Shown: piece by piece, positions 6,405-10,674 of the stretch
Layout of the letters: every line of letters begins with the position of its first letter
Position numbering within the stretch: the first letter of the stretch is position 1
Assembly: GCA_028682985.1 (NCBI GenBank)
Contig: JAJRAE010000144.1
Location: 1-10,674, forward strand
Source: Methanobacterium sp.
Lineage (GTDB): Archaea; Methanobacteriota; Methanobacteria; Methanobacteriales; Methanobacteriaceae
Direction: 5' to 3'
DNA length: 10,674 bases
Translations under genes and position numbers: made by a program
The notes under the pieces: generated by a model
The model's input: the letters and a program-made list of their open reading frames with translations, nothing else
Told to the model about the DNA's origin: nothing
The model's database searches: none

Positions 6405-7139
6405 GTGGTTTCAAGTGATGAAATAAATAGAAGATTGGAAGCAAGAAGGAGAGGAGAGAAATACCAGGAATCAAGGGAAAGGATTACTAAAAGGGAAATG
6501 GCAACATCAAGCTCTAATGAATGCCCAGACTGCCATACTCAGAATCCATCCACAGCCAAGTTCTGTGTGGGTTGTGGTAAAAAATTAGAATCACCTCCGG
6601 AAAAAGAAGAAGGATTCAGTCCCCAGATAAGAGGACCAGATGAAGAGCCAGTCCACAGAAGGATCTCCCAGCGGCCAGATGATTTTGGAAGCCGTCCTTC
6701 CCAGAAAATAAAATCAGCTGAGGAACCAGCCGCCACCAAAAAACTGGAACCAATAGTACCGCCTGAAGAAGAAAACGTCCAGAAACCCACTGAATCATTA
6801 ACTGATGAAGCTGAAATGTCAAAGTCTGAAGCAAAACCCGAACCACCAATAGAAGAAGAAGCAAAACCCGAACCAGCTCCCCAAACCACAACGGAACCAG
6901 AACTAGTAAAAACAGGAATAACACCGGAGATAAAAAAACCAGATAGTTTTAAAAGACCTGCACCAGCTGAAACCTCACCTCAGTCCAGCACAGCTATGAA
7001 AGAACCTTTAGTTGAAAGAAAAAAGTCAGATGCTGACCCTGTGGAGAGAATTAAAAAAGCTAAAGAACTGCTGGATATTGGTGCTATTACACAGGAAGAA
7101 TTTGACGCCATTAAAAAGAAGTATTTGGATGAGATTTAA
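6405..7139 (+). CDS. Zinc-ribbon protein with a Pro/Glu-rich linker and C-terminal SHOCT domain
   Basis: A 244-residue protein in three parts. Residues 1-35 are highly charged and basic (MVSSDEINRRLEARRRG...). Residues 38-62 form a zinc ribbon with C40-x2-C43 and C54-x2-C57. Residues about 63-208 are low-complexity, rich in Pro, Glu, Lys and Ser, including a duplicated EAKPEP segment, and are probably disordered. Residues 212-243 (DPVERIKKAKELLDIGAITQEEFDAIKKKYLDEI-type, split here only by description) match the short SHOCT helical hairpin found at the ends of many prokaryotic proteins. I chose the GTG at 6405 because AAGGAAGGTG (6389-6398) ends six bases upstream; a GTG at 6396 lies inside that site. 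No membrane segment is seen. Function unknown; the make-up suggests a tethering or oligomerising adaptor. It stands alone, convergent with the ACT-domain gene. Confidence 0.82.
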   Translation: MVSSDEINRRLEARRRGEKYQESRERITKREMATSSSNECPDCHTQNPSTAKFCVGCGKKLESPPEKEEGFSPQIRGPDEEPVHRRISQRPDDFGSRPSQKIKSAEEPAATKKLEPIVPPEEENVQKPTESLTDEAEMSKSEAKPEPPIEEEAKPEPAPQTTTEPELVKTGITPEIKKPDSFKRPAPAETSPQSSTAMKEPLVERKKSDADPVERIKKAKELLDIGAITQEEFDAIKKKYLDEI

Positions 7140-7145
7140 TCTAAA

Positions 7146-7154
7146 TTTTTTTTT
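7146..7154 (+). terminator. Oligo-T terminator after the zinc-ribbon/SHOCT gene
   Basis: Nine consecutive T begin seven bases after the stop codon, followed by further T-rich DNA. This is typical of archaeal hairpin-independent termination. The site lies in the 77-bp gap between two convergent genes. Confidence 0.65.
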
Positions 7155-7216
7155 AAATCCATCCTTTTTATTAAAGATTTATTTTATTAAAATTTCCAAC
7201 TGTTATTTAGTTTTAA

Positions 7217-7648
7217 CTACAGCTCATAAATCTCTTCCGGAGTTAGCAGATTAACCCCGCCTTCATTGAGTGCATCAGCACCTGCATCGATGTCCTCGGT
7301 ACGAAGAACCACAATGGCCTGGTCCAGCTTCTTCTCTACAAAGGCGTAGAGGTACTCCACATTTATATCTGCTTTGGTCAGAATTTCCAGGATTCTGTCC
7401 AGTCCTCCTGGTTCATCAGGGATCTCCACCCCAATCACTTCATTGGTCTTCACCACGAAGTTATTTTCCTCAAGCACTTCCCGGGCTTTCTCCGGGTTTG
7501 GAACTATCATGCGCAGAATCCCGAATTCAGAGGTATCAGCTATGGATAATGCGCGGATATTGATATCCGCATCCCTTAATATGCTCAACGCCTTCCATAA
7601 CCTTCCTTTTCTATTTTCTAAAAATACTGATGTCTGTTTAAGTTTCAA
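7217..7648 (-). CDS. Protein made of two ACT domains (amino-acid-binding regulator type)
   Basis: With a TTG start at 7648 the protein is 143 residues and consists of two ACT domains in tandem: about 2-70 (KLKQTSVFLENRKGRL, ALSIADTSEFGILRMIV) and about 71-140 (VIGVEIPDEPGGL, INVEYLYAFVEK). ACT domains bind amino acids or related small molecules; no catalytic domain is attached. Stand-alone double-ACT proteins of this length commonly sit beside phenylacetate-CoA ligase genes, and here the ligase gene lies just upstream on the same strand, 83 bp away, so a role in sensing aromatic amino acids or aryl acids is likely but inferred. Start choice: AAGGTGGGA (7655-7663) sits six bases before the TTG. 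The ATG at 7675 would add nine residues (a Lys-rich stretch) and has no ribosome binding site. A TATA box at 7701-7710 indicates its own promoter. Confidence 0.87.
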   Translation of the reverse strand: MKLKQTSVFLENRKGRLWKALSILRDADINIRALSIADTSEFGILRMIVPNPEKAREVLEENNFVVKTNEVIGVEIPDEPGGLDRILEILTKADINVEYLYAFVEKKLDQAIVVLRTEDIDAGADALNEGGVNLLTPEEIYEL

Positions 7649-7700
7649 AATAATTCCCACCTTCTTTTTTGTCATAAAAAGTATTTTTATTTCTAGATAC

Positions 7701-7723
7701 GTTTTATACTAAATATTTATATC
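7701..7723 (-). promoter_or_regulatory. Promoter of the ACT-domain gene
   Basis: Read leftward, ATATAAATATTTAG (about 7709-7722) and AGTATAAAAC (7701-7710) are two overlapping TATA-box candidates in the 83-bp gap after the ligase gene. They predict transcription starts near 7691 or 7680, giving leaders of about 32-43 bases to the TTG at 7648. A start near 7680 would leave almost no leader for the upstream ATG at 7675. Which one is used cannot be told from sequence. Confidence 0.5.
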
Positions 7724-7731
7724 CATGGTAT

Positions 7732-9033
7732 TTATTTTAAATCACGTTTATCTATGACGCGCACTGCTTTGCCTTCACTTCTAGGGAGGCTTTGAGGTTC
7801 CACCAGGCTTATGTTAACCCGTATACCTATTTCATCATGGATGTGTTTTTCGATGTTCTTTTTAACTTCTTCCACGTGTTTGACCTCATCAGAGAACAGG
7901 GCGGGTGATGTTTCTACCTGCACTTCCAGTTCATCAAGCTGCTGGGGTCTGCTTACAATTATCTGATACTGGGGTTCCATTCCTTCTATTTTGAGTAAAG
8001 CTCGTTCGATCTGGGATGGGAATACTATTACTCCTCTGATCTTAAGCATATCATCACTGCGTCCAGTGATGCGGTCCATTTTAACATGAGTCCTGCCGCA
8101 TTTACACTGCCCATATCGGAGTGCAGTGATATCCCTGGTCCGGAATCTAATAACGGGCATTCCCTCCCGGGTTAGAGTGGTTAAAACCAATTCTCCCTTG
8201 TCACCTGATGGAAGGGCTTTTAATGTGTCGGGATTTATTATTTCTGGATAGAAGTGGTCATCAAATATGTGCAGTCCTTCTTTAACTGAACACTCCTGGG
8301 CCACTCCCGGCCCTATAATCTCAGTTAGTCCATATATATTAAGAGCGGATAAATTTAGACGTTTTTCAATCTCCGTCCTCATCTCTTCAGTCCACATCTC
8401 TGCCCCGAATACTCCGGCCTTGAGATTTATTTTATCAGCACTAACACCCTGATTTTCCAACACCTCAGCCAGGTACATGGCGTAAGATGGTGTGCAGGTT
8501 AATATGGTTGACCCGAAATCCTGCATGATCTCCACCTGCCTCATGGTATTGCCGGCTGATATAGGAATAACTGTGGCTCCTATCTTCTGTGCCCCATAGT
8601 GAACCCCCAATCCGCCGGTGAAGAGACCGTATCCATAACAGTTCTGTATCCTATCAGTTCTATCCCCACCTGCCATGCTCAATGCTCGAGCCATGACCTC
8701 ACTCCATAGTTCCAGGTCGTTCTGGGTGTATCCTGATACGGTGGGTTTTCCTGTTGTACCGGATGTGGTGTGCACTTCCACAATATCATCTGGTGAAACT
8801 GCGAACATTCCAAAAGGATAGGCATCTCTTAAATCTGTTTTGCTGGTGAATGGAAGTTTTTCAATATCCTCTAGGGTTTCAATATCTTCAGGAAAAACAT
8901 CAGCATCTTCAAATGCTTTCTTATAATATGACACATTCTCATAGGCACGTTTCACAACTTCCTGCAACTTTTTAAGCTGCAACTCTTCCATTTCATCTCG
9001 AGCCATGCACTCTGCTTCTCTGTTCCAGATCAT
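7732..9033 (-). CDS. paaK: Phenylacetate-CoA ligase family aryl-CoA ligase
   Basis: An AMP-forming ligase that activates phenylacetate or a related aryl acid (for example indoleacetate) to its CoA thioester. Of 433 residues, typical for PaaK. Seen adenylation motifs: P-loop HTTSGTTGKPTVSGYT at 88-103; YGLTEIIGPG at 234-243; RFRTRDI at 296-302; GRSDDMLKIRGVIVFPSQIE at 324-343; and the C-terminal PRSEGKAVRVID with the expected catalytic Lys422. A cysteine pair (C310, C312, in QCKCGR) is typical of the family. In methanogens the likely role is assimilation of exogenous aryl acids, which indolepyruvate-type ferredoxin oxidoreductases then carboxylate to aromatic amino acid precursors; no such oxidoreductase genes are in the window. 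I chose the ATG at 9033 because AGAAGGGG (9040-9047) ends six bases upstream; a GTG at 9036 is closer and less likely. The ACT-domain gene follows. Exact substrate is unknown. Confidence 0.94.
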   Translation of the reverse strand: MIWNREAECMARDEMEELQLKKLQEVVKRAYENVSYYKKAFEDADVFPEDIETLEDIEKLPFTSKTDLRDAYPFGMFAVSPDDIVEVHTTSGTTGKPTVSGYTQNDLELWSEVMARALSMAGGDRTDRIQNCYGYGLFTGGLGVHYGAQKIGATVIPISAGNTMRQVEIMQDFGSTILTCTPSYAMYLAEVLENQGVSADKINLKAGVFGAEMWTEEMRTEIEKRLNLSALNIYGLTEIIGPGVAQECSVKEGLHIFDDHFYPEIINPDTLKALPSGDKGELVLTTLTREGMPVIRFRTRDITALRYGQCKCGRTHVKMDRITGRSDDMLKIRGVIVFPSQIERALLKIEGMEPQYQIIVSRPQQLDELEVQVETSPALFSDEVKHVEEVKKNIEKHIHDEIGIRVNISLVEPQSLPRSEGKAVRVIDKRDLK

Positions 9034-9208
9034 CACTAACCCCTTCTGTAATATTATGAATTTATAAGATAATTTTTTAATTGGATTCTTTTAGTATTAT
9101 GGTTAATCCTCAGGGTTTAAAAAGATTTACTTAAAGGAACGATTATTAATTAATAAAAAATTTTAATGAATATCACATACATATTAATATAGATAAGGGG
9201 GTTTTTTG
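9034..9208. promoter_or_regulatory. Divergent promoter region between the ligase gene and the orphan gene
   Basis: AT-rich gap of 175 bp between two divergent genes. Leftward, AGAAGGGG (9040-9047) is the ligase ribosome binding site, and AT-rich TATA candidates lie near 9058-9068 (CTTATAAATT) and 9070-9083. Rightward, TAATTAATAAAAAATTTT (about 9147-9164) is a TATA candidate that would start transcription near 9184, and AAGGGGG (9195-9201) is the ribosome binding site for the orphan gene. No clear operator palindrome was found. Confidence 0.4.
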
Positions 9209-9652
9209 ATGGTTAAAATTATTAAAAGAGTCATAATAGAGTTGAAGGAAGATGGGGATATTAAAGTGAGAGAAGAGGGATATAAATCCCCTGAAGAGAG
9301 TATGGAATTAATACATGAATGTTTAAGCCAGTTGTATGGGGAAAAAGTAGTATTAATGCGTGAAAAGGATAATATAGAACTAAGAAAAATGATGGAAGAA
9401 AAAGGGAGGGAACTAAATACTTTAGCTACTTTCATAAACTCCTTACTTATTCTTAGGAAGATGGGCATGTTAGATAAAGATGTATTGGAAACGTTAAGAA
9501 GTATGAGGGATACCTACGAGGGTTTAAGCCCTGAAGACCGGAATAAACTTGATAATGAAGGTTTAAAAATATTTAGGGAAATAGAGGAAGAGGAAGAGGA
9601 GTATAAAAAGTTATTCAGTAATTATTCAGGTAAAGACCGTATGTATGAATGA
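9209..9652 (+). CDS. Small charged helical protein, unrecognised
   Basis: A 147-residue protein, intact, with a good ribosome binding site (AAGGGGG, about seven bases before the ATG at 9209). An in-frame TTG three bases earlier is less likely. It is highly charged. After an N-terminal segment that may form strands (residues 1-25, VKIIKRVIIELKEDGDIKV), most of the sequence looks helical, with a central ERGRELNTLATFINSLLILRKMGML-like amphipathic region (about 65-88) and a run of seven acidic residues near 125-131. No Cys motif, membrane segment or DNA-binding motif stands out. I do not recognise the family. It diverges from the ligase gene and lies immediately upstream of the region with the two putative RNA genes, but nothing ties it to either. 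Confidence 0.7.
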   Translation: MVKIIKRVIIELKEDGDIKVREEGYKSPEESMELIHECLSQLYGEKVVLMREKDNIELRKMMEEKGRELNTLATFINSLLILRKMGMLDKDVLETLRSMRDTYEGLSPEDRNKLDNEGLKIFREIEEEEEEYKKLFSNYSGKDRMYE

Positions 9653-9788
9653 TAAGAAGAGAAAATAACTGAATAATTAGTAATTTAATAAATGGTATTA
9701 ATACAACTTGTCCATAACCGCCTAACATTTCTCACTAATGCTTGAAGTCTATCATAACATCCTGTGATTTATTAATGCCTTAATATGG
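9653..9788. other. Non-coding gap before the first putative RNA gene
   Basis: No coding frame is supported. It contains a perfect palindrome GTATTAATAC at 9695-9704 that resembles the promoter elements of the two downstream units, followed at 9714-9734 by ACCGCCTAACATTTCT-like sequence that loosely matches the TACCGCCTCCGACCATT segment of the first RNA. This may be a decayed third copy or coincidence. Confidence 0.3.
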
Positions 9789-9803
9789 AAGGTATTAAAT
9801 ACT
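9789..9803 (+). promoter_or_regulatory. TATA-like promoter element of the first putative RNA
   Basis: AAGGTATTAAATACT, containing the odd-length palindrome GTATT-A-AATAC. The identical 15-mer recurs at 9990-10004. With about 26 bases from the centre of the box, transcription would begin near 9823, just before the first hairpin at 9833-9846. The repetition and the fit of distance in both units support a promoter role. Confidence 0.5.
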
Positions 9804-9822
9804 CTGGAATGTATAATAATAA

Positions 9823-9960
9823 TTAATCATTCCTCCCATCTAGGAGAGATTTATTTTTCCTTATTTCATACTTACATCCCGGGAGAGGGTTTAGAAACCC
9901 TATACCGCCTCCGACCATTATTCTTTCTCTCGGGTGTAATACCCAATCATACTTTTTTTT
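9823..9960 (+). ncRNA. Putative structured small RNA 1 (ends in hairpin plus T8)
   Basis: No coding frame; several hairpins can be drawn. They are CTCC/GGAG at 9833-9836 and 9843-9846; GGGTTT/AAACCC at 9887-9892 and 9895-9900, a perfect 6-bp stem; an outer stem of CCCG plus AGAG (9878-9887) with CTCTCGGG (9927-9934); and GGGT/ACCC at 9932-9935 and 9941-9944 before eight T at 9953-9960. The outer stem and the last hairpin share GGG at 9932-9934, so they exclude each other. The segment 9903-9928, rich in CCGCCTCCG, is left single-stranded and is complementary to the second putative RNA. The 5' end is set only by distance from the promoter element. I recognise no known family. It could also be a transcribed leader, but no gene follows. 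Confidence 0.5.
9953..9960 (+). terminator. T8 terminator of putative RNA 1
   Basis: Eight T follow a small hairpin (GGGT-GTAAT-ACCC, 9932-9944) by eight bases. Both the T-run and its place between the two promoter elements suggest the first RNA ends here before the second begins. Confidence 0.6.
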
Positions 9961-9989
9961 ATAGATTTAAAAATTTGTTAATAACTTCA

Positions 9990-10004
9990 AAGGTATTAAA
10001 TACT
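9990..10004 (+). promoter_or_regulatory. TATA-like promoter element of the second putative RNA
   Basis: A second exact copy of AAGGTATTAAATACT. A start about 26 bases from its centre falls at about 10024, exactly at the foot of the TTGACCAG hairpin (10023). TATAAT and ATCATT follow within about 25 bases, as also happens after the first copy. Confidence 0.5.
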
Positions 10005-10022
10005 ATTAAATTTATAATATCA

Positions 10023-10105
10023 TTGACCAGAAAGAATCTGGTCAAGCGGAGGCGGTACATTTCCCGCCAAAACTGATTACTATTTCTATTTCGTTATTTT
10101 ATTGT
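10023..10105 (+). ncRNA. Putative structured small RNA 2, complementary to RNA 1
   Basis: Begins with a perfect 8-bp hairpin TTGACCAG/CTGGTCAA (10023-10030 and 10038-10045) with loop AAAGAAT. A second hairpin follows, GGCGG/CCGCC (10051-10055 and 10064-10068). Then comes a T-rich tail (10080-10105) without a long T-run, so the 3' end is uncertain. No coding frame is supported. The first loop AAAGAAT is complementary to ATTCTTT in RNA 1, so a loop contact could start pairing that spreads through CGGAGGCGGTA. The GGAGG in it resembles a Shine-Dalgarno sequence. No known family is recognised. Confidence 0.45.
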
Positions 10106-10162
10106 AGTCATGTTAAAGGAGTACATAGTCCCATACTAGGTTATATAAGTCAGTGATGGTTT

Positions 10163-10297
10163 CTACAAATTCCGTTTATTGGTTCCATACACGATGGCTG
10201 TTTGTGATATGACACTTCCTTCTGTGAATTTGCTGAATACCAAGAGTATTTCTTTCTTATCTCTGATAATGGCTTTTAGGTAAGGTATCTGAAAGGT
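10163..10297 (-). pseudogene. Gene remnant, short open fragment without a start
   Basis: A 44-residue open frame between two stops, with protein-like content (KAIIRDKKEILLVFSKF, then TEGSVISQTAIVYGTNKR) but no start or ribosome binding site. The neighbouring frame just upstream, read leftward, reads EIDISGGLSELDCEIKPFRYLT before a stop and could be joined to it by one frameshift. This suggests a decayed gene. I recognise no family. Chance open frames of this length are common, so confidence is low. Confidence 0.3.
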
Positions 10298-10337
10298 TTA
10301 ATTTCACAATCTAATTCACTTAAGCCTCCAGATATGT

Positions 10338-10518
10338 CTATTTCAGGCTTTTTAACACGTCGTAGGTTCTTAACCTAGGCACTCCAGATGTTTCGCTTTC
10401 CCATAAAACTTTAAAAAGAATAAGCATGACTGAATTGGCCAGAAAATTAGTTACAACACAGAAAGCACGGCTAAGCTTGGGATAATCGATTTGTCTGGCT
10501 ACTGAAAAACGCTTTAAC
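10338..10518 (-). pseudogene. Possible decayed coding sequence
   Basis: After the stop of the right-end gene, one frame stays open leftward to a stop at 10338 and reads like protein in places (for example FSVARQIDYPKLSRAF and VLWESETSGVPRLRTYDV). It has no own start; the frame extends upstream only inside the neighbouring gene in a different frame, from a TTG with no ribosome binding site. Together with the fragment at 10163-10297 it may be the rest of an old gene or mobile element. No transposase motif is recognised. Confidence 0.25.
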
Positions 10519-10674
10519 CTATTTTGGTTCCCAGTCACGAATCCAGGGAGGTATATCACCTTCATTGTCAACTGATTCCTTAATAAGGTTTTGAAGAGCA
10601 AATGCACAAGATCGAAGAAGGTCAATTGAATCAGTACAGTTTTCCATCCTTTTAATAGATTCTATCGCTATGGA
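10519..10674 (-). CDS. C-terminus of an unrecognised protein (partial, enters from the right edge)
   Basis: The minus-strand frame is open from the window edge for 51 codons and ends at TAG (10519-10521). The translation has ordinary protein character: a helical, charged stretch (SIAIESIKRMENCTDSIDLL, then FALQNLIKESVDNEGD) and an end PPWIRDWEPK. The start lies outside the window, so length and family are unknown. It overlaps another open frame (10338-10625) that lacks a good start; I prefer this one because it needs no unusual start and its composition is balanced. Confidence 0.5.
   Translation of the reverse strand, partial: SIAIESIKRMENCTDSIDLLRSCAFALQNLIKESVDNEGDIPPWIRDWEPK

Larger units (their letters stand above)
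9903..10057. repeat. Interrupted inverted repeat linking the two putative RNAs
   Basis: TACCGCCTCCG at 9903-9913 is the exact reverse complement of CGGAGGCGGTA at 10047-10057. The match continues inward: ACCA (9914-9917) with TGGT (10039-10042), and ATTCTTTCT (9920-9928) with AGAAAGAAT (10029-10037). Together there are 24 complementary bases in the same order, interrupted by a 4-base bulge and a small internal loop, with 100 bp between the arms. Confidence 0.85.

Noticed and set aside
6539..6924. Two overlapping minus-strand open frames
   Set aside because: They are the complements of the low-complexity Pro/Glu linker and consist of Ser/Gly- or Leu/Val-rich sequence with no start site.
9823..9960. 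Riboswitch or leader of a downstream gene
   Set aside because: No plus-strand gene follows within the window, and the T8 is followed by a new promoter element rather than a start codon.
9903..10057. Terminal inverted repeats of a miniature transposable element
   Set aside because: The arms are interrupted, no target-site duplication is visible next to them, and a T8 terminator and promoter element lie between them; two RNA genes explain the layout better, though a genome-wide copy count would settle it.
10522..10545. GGTTC...GAATCC resembling a tRNA T-arm
   Set aside because: The loop between the halves is too long, there is no acceptor stem or anticodon arm around it, and the region reads as the end of a protein on the other strand.
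10338..10625. Intact 95-codon gene on the minus strand
   Set aside because: It would start at a TTG with no ribosome binding site, and its first third overlaps a better-looking frame that enters from the right edge.

Overview
The window reads as chromosomal DNA from a methanogenic archaeon, most likely a mesophilic member of Methanobacteriales (Methanobacterium-like). The grounds are an sn-glycerol-1-phosphate dehydrogenase for archaeal ether lipids, a CofC enzyme for coenzyme F420, a short archaeal-type prolyl-tRNA synthetase ending in Tyr, a UPF0179 protein, archaeal TATA boxes (TTTATAAA-like), GGTGA/GGAG-type ribosome binding sites, frequent GTG/TTG starts and AT-rich intergenic DNA. The genus is inferred, not proven.

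Layout. 1-2341 (minus strand) holds rpiA (C-terminus cut by the window edge), a UPF0179 gene and egsA, all pointing left. A 172-bp divergent promoter region separates egsA from a rightward series: proS (2514-3923), a secreted or membrane-anchored protein 17 bp downstream (3941-4633), cofC (4795-5463) behind an array of AT-rich direct repeats, thiD (5505-6272), and a zinc-ribbon/SHOCT protein (6405-7139). Converging from the right on the minus strand are a double-ACT-domain protein (7217-7648) and an aryl-CoA (phenylacetate-CoA type) ligase (7732-9033). A small charged orphan protein (9209-9652) diverges from the ligase gene.

The core genes are housekeeping: pentose phosphate and ribose supply (RpiA), membrane lipid backbone (EgsA), translation (ProS), F420 (CofC), thiamine (ThiD), and uptake or assimilation of aryl acids (PaaK plus ACT). 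They do not form one pathway.

The unusual part is 9653-10518, where I see no intact gene. It contains two tandem rightward units that look like small RNA genes (about 9823-9960 and 10023-10105). Each is preceded by the same 15-bp TATA-like element (AAGGTATTAAATACT) at the right distance from a 5' hairpin. The first ends in a hairpin plus eight T. The two predicted RNAs are complementary over about 24 bp, including the uninterrupted pair TACCGCCTCCG / CGGAGGCGGTA. A CCUCC-containing RNA facing a GGAGG-containing partner suggests an sRNA and its sponge or anti-sRNA; this is inference. The last 500 bp appear to be decayed coding sequence plus the C-terminus of an unrecognised gene entering from the right.
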